A stretch of 9,980 nucleotides of DNA from Desulfocapsa sp. (lineage in GTDB: Bacteria; Desulfobacterota; Desulfobulbia; Desulfobulbales; Desulfocapsaceae): contig JAOZTO010000063.1 in assembly GCA_029942265.1 (NCBI GenBank), positions 1 through 9,980 of the forward strand, read 5' to 3'. A program made the translations under genes and the position numbers. A model generated the notes under the pieces. The model saw only the letters and a program-made list of their open reading frames with translations. It had not been told where the DNA came from and ran no database searches. This document shows positions 1 through 8,195 of this stretch, one piece after another. Positions within the stretch are counted from its first letter, which is position 1, and each line of letters begins with the position of its first letter.

Positions 1-1655
1 ACGGACTTAACATCACGCATAAAGAGCAAGACTTCCAGCGGTTTAACATCGGTTCCAGTGGCGATCATATCCACGGTTACGGCAATACGGGGATAATAGG
101 AATTACGGAAACGATTAAGCACCGACTTTGGATCTTCACTAATCTTATAGGTCACCTTTTTGCAAAACTCATTACCCTCATCAAACTCCTCACGGATCAT
201 TTTGATGATATCATCGGCGTGGCTATCGGTCTTGGCAAAGACCAGGGTTTTGGGTACTTCGTACTCGCCATCCTCGGTAAATCTATTGGGATAAATTTCT
301 TGTTTTAAGGCTCGTTTATATTCCCTGATTATATGACGGATTTGGCTGGGATTCACTACCTTTTTATCCAACTGATTTGGAGTGTAGGCGGTATCTTCAT
401 CCTCTTGTTGCCAACGCTTCTTGCGAGTTAGCTTATCGCGCCGATCGACAAACCAGCCAGCCTTGATGGTCTCGCCTTTTTTAGAGATTTCCGTTTCAAT
501 GGTGTACACCTCATAGGGGACATTGACCCCATCCAGCACTGATTCTTCATAGGTGTATTCGCTCACCACATTTTCGTTGAAAAAGCCAAAGGTGCGTTTA
601 TCAGGGGTGGCGGTGAGGCCGATCAAAAAGGCATCAAAATAATCAAGCACCTGTTTCCACAGGTTGTAGATGGAGCGGTGGCATTCATCAATAACAATAA
701 AATCAAACTGCTCAATGGGAACCTTGGCAGAATAAACCACGGGCAGGGGTTCTTTTTTACCATGGTTTTGCAACCAGCTTGATTCGTTGGGGTTATCCTG
801 TTCGCTATTTCCGTCAAGCTCCTCACCCTTTAAGATGGCATACATCCGTTGGATGGTGGAGATACAGATCTGACTATCTGTGGCGATGTAGCTGGAGGTG
901 AGCCGTTGGACATTGTAGAGTTCGGTTAATTTGCGATTATCATCACTCGGCTGAAAGGACATCAACTCCTGTTCCGCCTGCTCTCCGAGATTCTTGGTGT
1001 CCACCAGAAATAAGATACGTTTGGCATCGGCATTTTTCAAAAGACGATACATAAAGGTGGCAGCGGTGAAGGTCTTGCCAGCCCCTGTTGCCATCTGAAT
1101 TAAAGCCTTGGGGCGATTCTTTTTAAAGGAATGTTCAAGATTGTTGATGGCCTTGATTTGGGCGGGGCGTAGTCCGGTAGTGTCTAGTTTTGGCGTTGTG
1201 GCAAGCCTGCCCCGTAGGGTATGTGGTTTGGTGAGCCACTGGGCCATGGTTTCTGGCCTGTGAAAGCCGAAAACTATTCTGGCTCTGGGCTTTGGATCTC
1301 GATAATCAGTAAAATGGGTAAGCGTTCCTGTACTTTCGTAAACAAATGGCAATGGGGCGTTATTCAGATATTTAAGTTTACTGGTGGCGTATTTTGTTGC
1401 CTGTTCAGCAACTTGGAGGAGGTGCTGACCTTCCCCCTCCCGCTTTGCTTCAATAATGCCCACGGGCTTGCGATCCACGAAAAGGACATAATCGGCAGGG
1501 CCAGCATCGGTTTGGTATTCACGCACCGCAACGCCTGTACCAGCGGCAAGATTGACCCGTTTTTTTGATTGCACAACCCAGCCCGCATCAATCAACATCT
1601 GATCAATTGTATTGCGTGCAAGCTGTTCAGGATTTTGGTTTATGGGAATAGGCAT
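1..1655 (-). CDS. hsdR: Type I restriction enzyme R subunit (HsdR), N-terminal 551 residues, truncated by the window edge
   Basis: ATP-dependent motor and nuclease subunit of a type I restriction-modification complex, which translocates and cuts unmodified DNA in the cytoplasm. The frame is open without a break from an ATG at 1655 to base 1. Visible parts in order: N-terminal nuclease domain of the HSDR_N type with Asp55 and the E69-A-K71 (ExK) pair; a linker; helicase domain 1 with Walker A ATGAGKT (189-195), Walker B box DECH (323-326) and TATP (348-351); and the start of helicase domain 2, with the motif V-like IATGTDV at 531-537. Family members are usually about 800-1100 residues, so the C-terminal part lies outside. 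The start is chosen because the family begins just before the conserved NPEQ...ID..L..AGW block; no clear ribosome binding site precedes it. It lies 19 nt after the SGNH gene on the same strand. No hsdM or hsdS is upstream; they may lie beyond base 1. Identity is secure; functionality is not shown. Confidence 0.95.
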   Translation of the reverse strand, partial: MPIPINQNPEQLARNTIDQMLIDAGWVVQSKKRVNLAAGTGVAVREYQTDAGPADYVLFVDRKPVGIIEAKREGEGQHLLQVAEQATKYATSKLKYLNNAPLPFVYESTGTLTHFTDYRDPKPRARIVFGFHRPETMAQWLTKPHTLRGRLATTPKLDTTGLRPAQIKAINNLEHSFKKNRPKALIQMATGAGKTFTAATFMYRLLKNADAKRILFLVDTKNLGEQAEQELMSFQPSDDNRKLTELYNVQRLTSSYIATDSQICISTIQRMYAILKGEELDGNSEQDNPNESSWLQNHGKKEPLPVVYSAKVPIEQFDFIVIDECHRSIYNLWKQVLDYFDAFLIGLTATPDKRTFGFFNENVVSEYTYEESVLDGVNVPYEVYTIETEISKKGETIKAGWFVDRRDKLTRKKRWQQEDEDTAYTPNQLDKKVVNPSQIRHIIREYKRALKQEIYPNRFTEDGEYEVPKTLVFAKTDSHADDIIKMIREEFDEGNEFCKKVTYKISEDPKSVLNRFRNSYYPRIAVTVDMIATGTDVKPLEVLLFMRDVKS

Positions 1656-1674
1656 AAGCGTATCAGAAGACTAT

Positions 1675-2304
1675 TTAAGAATCAAAGAAAGAATAATGCT
1701 TCAGCACCAGATCAGCACAACGATTATTGATATGAGCGTAGTCAAAAACCAGTTCTTCCTTTCGTTTCCCCTGATTATCCACCAGATACTGATAAATATC
1801 AACAAAAGGAATCTGACAGGCGGTGCAGTGTCTTTGATATGCCTTATTTAGCTGTTCTGTGTAGCTACTGCGTTCTGCAAAAGAAGCCGTAAAAGGATAT
1901 TGCAATCCCCGTTTCCACTTCTCCGCTTCTTCCCCCATAAAATCTCCTGTGGGAACCACATTAAAAATGTGGATATGATACCCCATTTTACGCAATTCAT
2001 GGACATAGGAGACATAGCGTTTTGCGGTGTTTTCAATAAGTTCTGAAACAGGAACACTTAACTGCTGATGTTTATACTTAATATGCAAGCGCACATCCAC
2101 TTCACCAAAACAGAAGAGTATTTCCTTGTCACGCAGAGGATCAAGGATTTTCAAAAGTTTTTTCTCGTGTCTTGCAAGATTGAAAGCTGTTTTACCGTCA
2201 AGTTTATTATGACCGGCCAGTACCCTGGAATCAGCAATATAGTTATGATTTTCAAAACAGCGTCTCGAATGGCTATCGCCTATTGCAAATATTTTTCTGT
2301 GCAT
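1675..2304 (-). CDS. SGNH/GDSL-type hydrolase-like protein, 209 aa
   Basis: Small soluble protein with the SGNH-hydrolase plan. Block I is IGDSHS (8-13) with candidate nucleophile Ser11, close to the N-terminus as is typical. A Gly/Asn pair at 31-33 (GHN) may serve block II. Block III is FGEVD (66-70) rather than the classical GxND. Block V is DYAH (188-191), supplying the Asp/His pair. The family covers esterases, O-acetyl-hydrolases and acetyltransferase-like enzymes acting on lipids or sugars; the substrate cannot be told here. No signal peptide or membrane segment is evident, so a cytoplasmic site is likely. The ATG lies 6 nt beyond the stop of the outer-membrane channel gene and lacks a convincing Shine-Dalgarno sequence, suggesting translational coupling. 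It is the last gene before hsdR. The GEVD form of block III reminds me of SGNH-like proteins near surface polysaccharide genes, but that is recollection, not tested. Confidence 0.75.
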   Translation of the reverse strand: MHRKIFAIGDSHSRRCFENHNYIADSRVLAGHNKLDGKTAFNLARHEKKLLKILDPLRDKEILFCFGEVDVRLHIKYKHQQLSVPVSELIENTAKRYVSYVHELRKMGYHIHIFNVVPTGDFMGEEAEKWKRGLQYPFTASFAERSSYTEQLNKAYQRHCTACQIPFVDIYQYLVDNQGKRKEELVFDYAHINNRCADLVLKHYSFFDS

Positions 2305-2310
2305 ACGTTT

Positions 2311-3696
2311 TTATTGTACTGCCGGTTCCAATTCGGCTCCTGTTAAATACGGGATCAACGATTCACCAGTTGCAGTTTTCAACGCCTGTCGATTGGTATA
2401 TAAACTAATCAATGCCACGGCCAGATATGACTGAGTACGAACCAAATCCCGCTGTACTTCATTAAACCGAGCCAGAGATTCCTGCCCTGCCTTATATCCT
2501 TCCTCCACAAGATCCCTTGTCTGTTCGACAAGTTTTACAGATGCACGCTGTAAGAGAAGTTGTGCCCTTGCCTGTTCTAGATTGGTGATTGACCGCCTCA
2601 CATCGCTGGTTACACTGTTTTTTTGCTGCTCAAGTGTTCGTGCAGCTTCTCGTTTATAAGACTTTGCTTCTGCTATCCGTGCCTTATCACCACCTCCTCG
2701 GAAGAGATTATAAGAAAGATTGAGAGCAACAGTTGAGCCAAAATCATCTCCGTTAAAATCAGCATTATCACTTCGATTTCCGTCAATAATTCCATTTAAT
2801 GCAAGCTTAGGGTAAAGACTCGCTTCAGTTGCCCCGATGGTTGAATCGGCAAGCTGCACACCAATTTCATGACGCAATAAATCCGGCCTGTTAATGGATG
2901 CTGCGTTCAATAGCTCTTCGGGGGCGAGCTCGTAATATTCACTTTCCTGCACCATATCCATTCTGGCAAGTGCCAGACTTTCAGGCATCTGGCCACTTTC
3001 ACGGCCAAGCAGAATGGCAAGACCGAACATGGCAAGATCGTAATCTCGCTTAGCCAACAAAATATTGGTGCTGGCATTATTCATTTGCACCTGGAAATTC
3101 AGTACCGCAGATAATGATCCGGCACCAGCAGTCATGCTGATTTGTGCCTCTTGAGCCTGTTTGGAGTTAAAAGAAAAATCGGCCTCAGCAATATCTTTAT
3201 TATACTGCGCCAATTGTGCTCCATAATAGCTCACAGCAACGGATTGCAAAAGAATACGCATTCCATCTCGTCTTGCCTGTTCGCTTTCTTCTTGCCCATA
3301 GCCGGCAATAAGATTTGAAAATTTCCTGGAAAATCCATCAAAAACCAACCAGGATGCGCCTAAAGACAGATTAAACTTCTCACTATTTCTATCAATTTCA
3401 GCACCACCTGCAGTTGTAGAAAGAATAGCTGCATTATTGAATGACATCCGATTTGAGGTAGCAGTCCCCCCAGCATCAATGCTTGGATAGTAGAGCGCCT
3501 CTGCCTGTTTGACTCTGTAACGAGCTTGCTCCACACGTTCAGCAGCTGCCGCAAGGGTTGGATTGTCGGCAAGTGCTACCTGTTGAGCAGTCACAAGATC
3601 GAGCACCTGTACATCGTCAAGGGTTTTACACTCCGCAGTGGATACCCCAGTTACACAAATAGCTGCCAAGAGCATGAAGTTGAGTTTCGTATTCAA
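2311..3696 (-). CDS. Outer-membrane efflux protein (TolC/OEP family), 461 aa
   Basis: Outer-membrane channel that trimerises and spans the outer membrane and periplasm, giving the pump its exit duct. The N-terminus has a short basic stretch, a hydrophobic core (about 7-18) and a plausible signal-peptidase site after STA (19-21). The mature part shows two similar helical halves typical of the OEP fold: the first with NPTLAAAAERVEQARYRVKQAEALYYPSI near 45-73, the second with RPDLLRHEIGVQLADSTIGATEASLYPKLAL near 270-300, followed by long Gln/Ala/Glu-rich helices. Length is normal. No lipobox fits (Ile sits before Cys14), so it is probably not a lipoprotein. The start is TTG at 3696, with Shine-Dalgarno AAGAGGA about 7-8 nt upstream; it overlaps the TGA of the pump gene. 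The next ATG, at codon 8, would cut off the basic end of the signal peptide. Fourth gene of the efflux operon. Confidence 0.93.
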   Translation of the reverse strand: MNTKLNFMLLAAICVTGVSTAECKTLDDVQVLDLVTAQQVALADNPTLAAAAERVEQARYRVKQAEALYYPSIDAGGTATSNRMSFNNAAILSTTAGGAEIDRNSEKFNLSLGASWLVFDGFSRKFSNLIAGYGQEESEQARRDGMRILLQSVAVSYYGAQLAQYNKDIAEADFSFNSKQAQEAQISMTAGAGSLSAVLNFQVQMNNASTNILLAKRDYDLAMFGLAILLGRESGQMPESLALARMDMVQESEYYELAPEELLNAASINRPDLLRHEIGVQLADSTIGATEASLYPKLALNGIIDGNRSDNADFNGDDFGSTVALNLSYNLFRGGGDKARIAEAKSYKREAARTLEQQKNSVTSDVRRSITNLEQARAQLLLQRASVKLVEQTRDLVEEGYKAGQESLARFNEVQRDLVRTQSYLAVALISLYTNRQALKTATGESLIPYLTGAELEPAVQ

Positions 3697-6600
3697 TTCT
3701 GTATCCTCTTTCTGTTATTAGTAATATTAGCTGCTGTTGTTCCCGAACTGTGGCTGGCTGGCAATACTCGTGGCTCAACAGATTCACGAGTCGGCCATTC
3801 ACCAGTTATCCCTTTTTTAATTATTCTTCTCAAATCATTCAAAATCACTAGTAGGCTAGGGATTAAAACAAGAGTCAGTACCGTGGCAAAAGCAACACCA
3901 CCTGCAACTGATAGAGCCATGGGAATCAAAAACCTAGCCTGCATGTCAGTTTCCAGAATAAGTGGTGCAAGCCCCCCAATTGTACTGATCGACGTAAGAA
4001 AAATTGCCCGAAATCGCCGTGCTCCACCCTGAATAATTGCATCAAACAGTTTCATGCCTTCTGCCAGATTTCCATTCACCCGTTCGATCAGAACAATGGC
4101 ATCATTAATAACCACACCAGACAGTGCAACCATACCAAAAACGGACATCATGGAAAGGCTATAACCAAGAAGTAAATGCCCGATAATGGCACCAATAATA
4201 CCAAATGGAATGGTAAATAAAATAATAAGAGGTTGAATATATGACCGAAAAACAGTGGCAATAATGACAAAAATACCAACCATAGCAATGGGAAAACCAA
4301 CAATCAGTGAGTTGAATGATTCTCGGGTGTTTTTCTTTGACCCCTGCATAGACAGGTGTATGTCTGGATAATCACCCTTCAAATCACGAAAAACAGTCTG
4401 GCCAAGTTGATCGAATATTTCCCCGGAATTTGCAATGCGATTATTCACCTCTGCGGTAACCTTAATGCGCCGCAGGCCATCTGTCCGTGATATGGTTGAA
4501 AAACCGGGTGCAAAATTTATATCAGCAACAGAAAGTAATGGAACTTCCCGACCATCGGCTGTACGGATATGTACATTTTTAAAATCGGATATCCGGCTCC
4601 TTTCATCTGCTGTGTAACGAACTTTCACCCGTATATCATCACGACCCCGCTGTAGACGAAAAGCCTCTCTGCCATAAAATCCAGCGTTGATCTGTCTAGC
4701 CAAATCCTGAACCGATAATCCAAGAGTTGTGGCCTCTGGTTTAAGATTCAACTGTAGTTCATTCTTCCCCTGTGCGTAATCAGATTGAATCTGATACACT
4801 CCTTGAAACTCAGTAAGTGATTCCTGCAAAATATCGGATGCGGCAAGCAAATCATCCATATCATGCCCCTGGAGCCACACTTCAATTTCGGCTCCCTGTG
4901 GCCCTGCCTGCATCCCTTCAAAACTCAAACTTTTAACACCTGGAATACTGCCAACTTCCTTTTCCCAGGCAATTAGCAAATCGTTGGAGTGTATACCGCG
5001 TTCTTCGGAAGACAGAAGAATGATTTGCACAGAGCCCATATGCGGCCCACTTGAACCCACATCACCTGACAGTGCCTGACCTACCAGAACCAGGCGTTTA
5101 CGCACAAGTGGATCGCCACTAAGAGTTTCTGTCTTTTGAGCTAATGTATCAAAAGAAGTTGCTATTTTATCCAATGCATTACTGGTTATATCAGGAGGCG
5201 TTCCTTCCGGAAATTCAACTGTGGAGGTTATGACAAATCCATCAAGTTTAGGAAAAACCTGAAACTTTACAAGTCCACCTTTAACTAATCCCACACTGAG
5301 CATAAGAACAGCGATAGCAACAGCTAAGGAAACATAACGCCAGTTTAAAACAACACCAACAAAAGGCACATAGCGTTTTTCAATAAAGGTTTCAAGACCA
5401 TTGCTCACAGCTGATCGTCCCCTTTCTATCAAGTCAAATGGCCCCCAGAGCTTTTTGGGTTTATTAAGATCGGGGAGATGACTCAAGTGAGCTGGCAACA
5501 ATAAGAGCGATTCTATAAGTGAAATAAGCAAACAAGAAACTACCACCAAGGGCAAAATTGACACAAACTTCCCCATAGTGCCGCCAACGTAAGACAGAGG
5601 AATAAATGCTACAATGGTAGTGGTTACAGCGGCCAATACCGGCATAGCAACCTCTGATACACCATCTACTGCTGCATCAAGTGGCGATTTCCCTCTTTTT
5701 CTGTGCACATATATAGACTCTCCCACTACAATGGCATCATCAACGACAATACCAAGCACCATGATTAGGCCGAAGAGAGAAATCATATTGATAGTGGCAT
5801 CAATTGACCAGAGTATAAACATGGCTCCAGCAATGGAAATCGGAATGCCAAGACCTGCCCAGAATGAAAGGCGTAAATCAAGAAATAGCCACAACATAAA
5901 GAAAACAAGACACAAACCTATCATACCGTTTCTAGTGAGAAGACTTATGCGGGCACGCAGTGCGTCTGTGGTATCGTAAAAAACAGAAATATGTACTCCT
6001 GGCGGGAGGATTTTTTCTTTTTCCGCAACAAATGCCTGTACTGCATTAGAAATTTTAATGGCATCTTCGTCTTCTGTTTTTGCAATTTGTACAAACATTG
6101 CCGGCTGATCATCGATGGTTGAAAAAATAGGGTCTTCGGTAAATCCATCTTTTATTTCAGCAATACGATCCAGGGTGATTATTTCACCACCAGGTCGTGC
6201 CAGCACTACAATTTCAGCCAACTCGGCTCCGGTATATTTTCGTCCTACAGTTCGTATGCGTATCTCTTCACCAGCGGTTCGCAGTGTTCCACCTGTCAGA
6301 TTAACACTTGATTTTCGTACAATTTCTGCGACCTTATCAAAGCGTAGTCCGTATCGGCGCAATTTTTCTTCTGAAATCTCAATGCCTATTTCATATTCAC
6401 GAGTCCCGTAGGCTTCCACCTGAGAAATCAAAGGGATCAGTTTCACCTCGTCTTTGATCCGATCTCCCCATTGTTTAAGCTGCTTTTCAGAAAGATCACC
6501 AGACAATGAAAGGAGCATAACGACTTGTTTCTTAACGATTTCACGAATTATTGGATTCTCTGCGTCAACGGGCATGGTGGATATGGCGTTCACATGGGAT

Positions 6601-6929
6601 CTCACCTTATCAAGAACATCGGAGGTCTCAAATCCATCCTTGATATCTATAACCACAGAAGCCATATTTTCCTTTGACTTGGTGGTGTACTGATCTATTC
6701 CTTCTACGGATTCCAGTGCTTCTTCAAGCTTCTGTGTGATTCCTTCTTCAACTTCTTCAGGATCAGCTCCGGGATAGAGCACTGTAATGGATATTTTATC
6801 TATTGAAAACTCAGGAAAACTCTCCCGCACCATCATTGATGTGGCTATGAAACCGATAAAAAAGATGAGTAATAACAGTATATTTGCAAAAACTGTATTT
6901 CTTGCAAAAGATGCGAGTAGCTTATTCAT
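3693..6929 (-). CDS. RND-family efflux pump permease, 1078 aa
   Basis: Inner-membrane proton-driven exporter of the resistance-nodulation-division superfamily (AcrB-like, COG0841 type), working as a trimer with the adaptor and channel encoded on either side. The duplicated plan is complete: TM1 at about 11-31, first periplasmic porter/docking loop to about 330, TM2-6 at about 335-480 with a TM7-containing segment at about 530-550, second periplasmic loop about 555-870, and final TM block about 875-1030. The proton-relay pair is present as Asp397-Asp398 in GIVVDDAIVVGES. In the matching C-terminal helix the segment GVVINDAIVLIE (938-949) has Asn942 where AcrB has Lys940. The ATG overlaps the adaptor's TAA (TAATG) and has AGGAG 7 nt upstream. 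The polar tail of about 45 residues after the last TM segment makes it a little longer than AcrB (1049). The substrate cannot be read from sequence; drugs, solvents or bile-type amphiphiles are plausible. Confidence 0.97.
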   Translation of the reverse strand: MNKLLASFARNTVFANILLLLIFFIGFIATSMMVRESFPEFSIDKISITVLYPGADPEEVEEGITQKLEEALESVEGIDQYTTKSKENMASVVIDIKDGFETSDVLDKVRSHVNAISTMPVDAENPIIREIVKKQVVMLLSLSGDLSEKQLKQWGDRIKDEVKLIPLISQVEAYGTREYEIGIEISEEKLRRYGLRFDKVAEIVRKSSVNLTGGTLRTAGEEIRIRTVGRKYTGAELAEIVVLARPGGEIITLDRIAEIKDGFTEDPIFSTIDDQPAMFVQIAKTEDEDAIKISNAVQAFVAEKEKILPPGVHISVFYDTTDALRARISLLTRNGMIGLCLVFFMLWLFLDLRLSFWAGLGIPISIAGAMFILWSIDATINMISLFGLIMVLGIVVDDAIVVGESIYVHRKRGKSPLDAAVDGVSEVAMPVLAAVTTTIVAFIPLSYVGGTMGKFVSILPLVVVSCLLISLIESLLLLPAHLSHLPDLNKPKKLWGPFDLIERGRSAVSNGLETFIEKRYVPFVGVVLNWRYVSLAVAIAVLMLSVGLVKGGLVKFQVFPKLDGFVITSTVEFPEGTPPDITSNALDKIATSFDTLAQKTETLSGDPLVRKRLVLVGQALSGDVGSSGPHMGSVQIILLSSEERGIHSNDLLIAWEKEVGSIPGVKSLSFEGMQAGPQGAEIEVWLQGHDMDDLLAASDILQESLTEFQGVYQIQSDYAQGKNELQLNLKPEATTLGLSVQDLARQINAGFYGREAFRLQRGRDDIRVKVRYTADERSRISDFKNVHIRTADGREVPLLSVADINFAPGFSTISRTDGLRRIKVTAEVNNRIANSGEIFDQLGQTVFRDLKGDYPDIHLSMQGSKKNTRESFNSLIVGFPIAMVGIFVIIATVFRSYIQPLIILFTIPFGIIGAIIGHLLLGYSLSMMSVFGMVALSGVVINDAIVLIERVNGNLAEGMKLFDAIIQGGARRFRAIFLTSISTIGGLAPLILETDMQARFLIPMALSVAGGVAFATVLTLVLIPSLLVILNDLRRIIKKGITGEWPTRESVEPRVLPASHSSGTTAANITNNRKRIQN
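3703..3710 (-). promoter_or_regulatory. Ribosome binding site that supports the TTG start of the outer-membrane channel gene
   Basis: AAGAGGAT on the minus strand, inside the last codons of the pump gene, stands about 6-8 nt before TTG 3696. It decides for TTG over the ATG seven codons further in, and fits translational coupling through the overlapping TTGA. Confidence 0.65.
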
Positions 6930-8173
6930 TACTTCTCTCCTACGATAGGAGCCGAAGACGCAACTTCACTTCCAATAATACGGACAAGGCTACGTTCCAG
7001 AGGATTCACCAGGCGAGTGGTGATGACCATATCACCCTCTTTCAATCCTTCTTTGATATATGCTTTGTTTTCCTGTACTCGTGCTACCTGTACCGGAACT
7101 GTTTCCAAGCGATTATCACGAATCACATAGACAGTATTTTCAAAACTAACTGCCCATCTGGGAAGTTCGACAACGTGCGTCATTATGCTCCCGGGGATTG
7201 CAACTCGGCAAAACATTCCGGCAACAAGCGGCATTGATTGTCTGGTTTTCGCAAATTGCTTTGCATCCAGATGAATAATAACCTTAACGGTTCGTGTTTT
7301 TTCGTCAAAAGAACTGACTCTGTTTAACACTCCAACAGCTTTATTTTGCGAATCTTCCGTCCAAACAACTTGGCACTGTACCGGTTTCAGATGTGCAAAC
7401 CAAGCTTCTGACATTTTGGGGGTACCTGGTTTTTCAGCAACAAACTGTAACCACTGAAAGGCATCACGGCTATTTAAGGGTACTTCCAACTCAAGGATCG
7501 AGTCATCGGCCAAGCCAAGTACGATTTTTCCGGGCGCTACGTACTGTCCTTTTTCAATTTTTTTGAACGTGATCCGGCAGGTAAATGGAGCAGTAATGCG
7601 ACAGCGTTCCAGATTAATTTTTGCACGGGTCATTGCTTGCTGAACCTGTGCCAACCTATCAGCTGAGTTATTAGCAGCCTGTTCAGCTTTCTCTACACCT
7701 GCTCTGGTTCCCACTTTATTCTTTTCAAAAAGGGTCAGAACACGCATAAGTTCATTGGCTGTAAGTACCTTATCTCGTTTAAGAATGGCAAGACGAGTTT
7801 TGTTGGATTCGTATTCGCTACGATAATCTTGATCATCTATGGCAAAAAGAAGCTCACCCTGTGCTATGATCTCACCAGTATGCAACCTGGGATTTACTTC
7901 AGCCACAGTGCCTGCAACTTCTGCTGCAATTTCCACATTACGGATAGATCGAAGCTCTCCATGTGCCTCTATCTGGACAGGAATATCCATAAAACTGGCG
8001 GCTACAGCTTCAACCTTAATAACAGTCTCCGCATGGGCTGCCTGGGCTGGAGCTTTTTTTCGGCCTTTTAGAAATTTGAAACCACCAAATCCAACCAATA
8101 AAATTATTAGACATGCAACAACTCTTATGGTGATGGTTGCCACCATCCCTTTTTTATTCTGTTCTTTGTTCAT
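6929..8173 (-). CDS. RND efflux periplasmic adaptor (membrane fusion protein, HlyD/AcrA type), 414 aa
   Basis: Periplasmic adaptor that bridges the RND pump and the outer-membrane channel. Seen in order: a short basic N-terminus; one membrane anchor (about 10-30); first lipoyl half with EIAAEVAGTVAEV (81-93) and the GELLFAIDDQDY turn (106-117); an alpha-hairpin coiled coil (about 118-190); second lipoyl half starting RITAPFTCRI (192-201) with KGQYVAPG (208-215); a beta-barrel domain (about 226-330); and a membrane-proximal domain ending near 400, including the EGLKEGDMVIT turn (375-385). Length is typical. VVAC (18-21) resembles a lipobox, but the hydrophobic stretch lies mostly after the Cys and an Arg precedes it, so an uncleaved anchor is more likely. 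The ATG is 22 nt after the marR stop, with only a weak purine-rich (AGAG) ribosome site. Second gene of the operon; its stop overlaps the pump start. Confidence 0.94.
   Translation of the reverse strand: MNKEQNKKGMVATITIRVVACLIILLVGFGGFKFLKGRKKAPAQAAHAETVIKVEAVAASFMDIPVQIEAHGELRSIRNVEIAAEVAGTVAEVNPRLHTGEIIAQGELLFAIDDQDYRSEYESNKTRLAILKRDKVLTANELMRVLTLFEKNKVGTRAGVEKAEQAANNSADRLAQVQQAMTRAKINLERCRITAPFTCRITFKKIEKGQYVAPGKIVLGLADDSILELEVPLNSRDAFQWLQFVAEKPGTPKMSEAWFAHLKPVQCQVVWTEDSQNKAVGVLNRVSSFDEKTRTVKVIIHLDAKQFAKTRQSMPLVAGMFCRVAIPGSIMTHVVELPRWAVSFENTVYVIRDNRLETVPVQVARVQENKAYIKEGLKEGDMVITTRLVNPLERSLVRIIGSEVASSAPIVGEK
6937..6941 (-). promoter_or_regulatory. Ribosome binding site of the RND pump gene
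   Basis: AGGAG on the minus strand, 7 nt before ATG 6929 and within the end of the adaptor gene, whose TAA overlaps the ATG. It supports coupled translation of adaptor and pump. Confidence 0.75.
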
Positions 8174-8195
8174 AAGTGTTCACTCTTTTCTTTTT

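Noticed and set aside
1221..1568. 115-residue plus-strand open frame inside hsdR
   Set aside because: Lies opposite the clearly conserved hsdR coding frame and shows no recognisable protein features.
1675..1740. Possible promoter for hsdR (TTGTGC, 16-17 nt, CATTAT) in the end of the SGNH gene
   Set aside because: Only three and four of six positions match consensus; too weak to list.
3526..4032. 168-residue plus-strand frame across the pump/channel junction
   Set aside because: Antisense to two well-supported genes; composition looks like a shadow of the coding strand.
8108..8119. Lipobox-like VVAC in the adaptor N-terminus
   Set aside because: An Arg interrupts the stretch before the Cys and most of the hydrophobic segment follows it, so a membrane anchor fits better.
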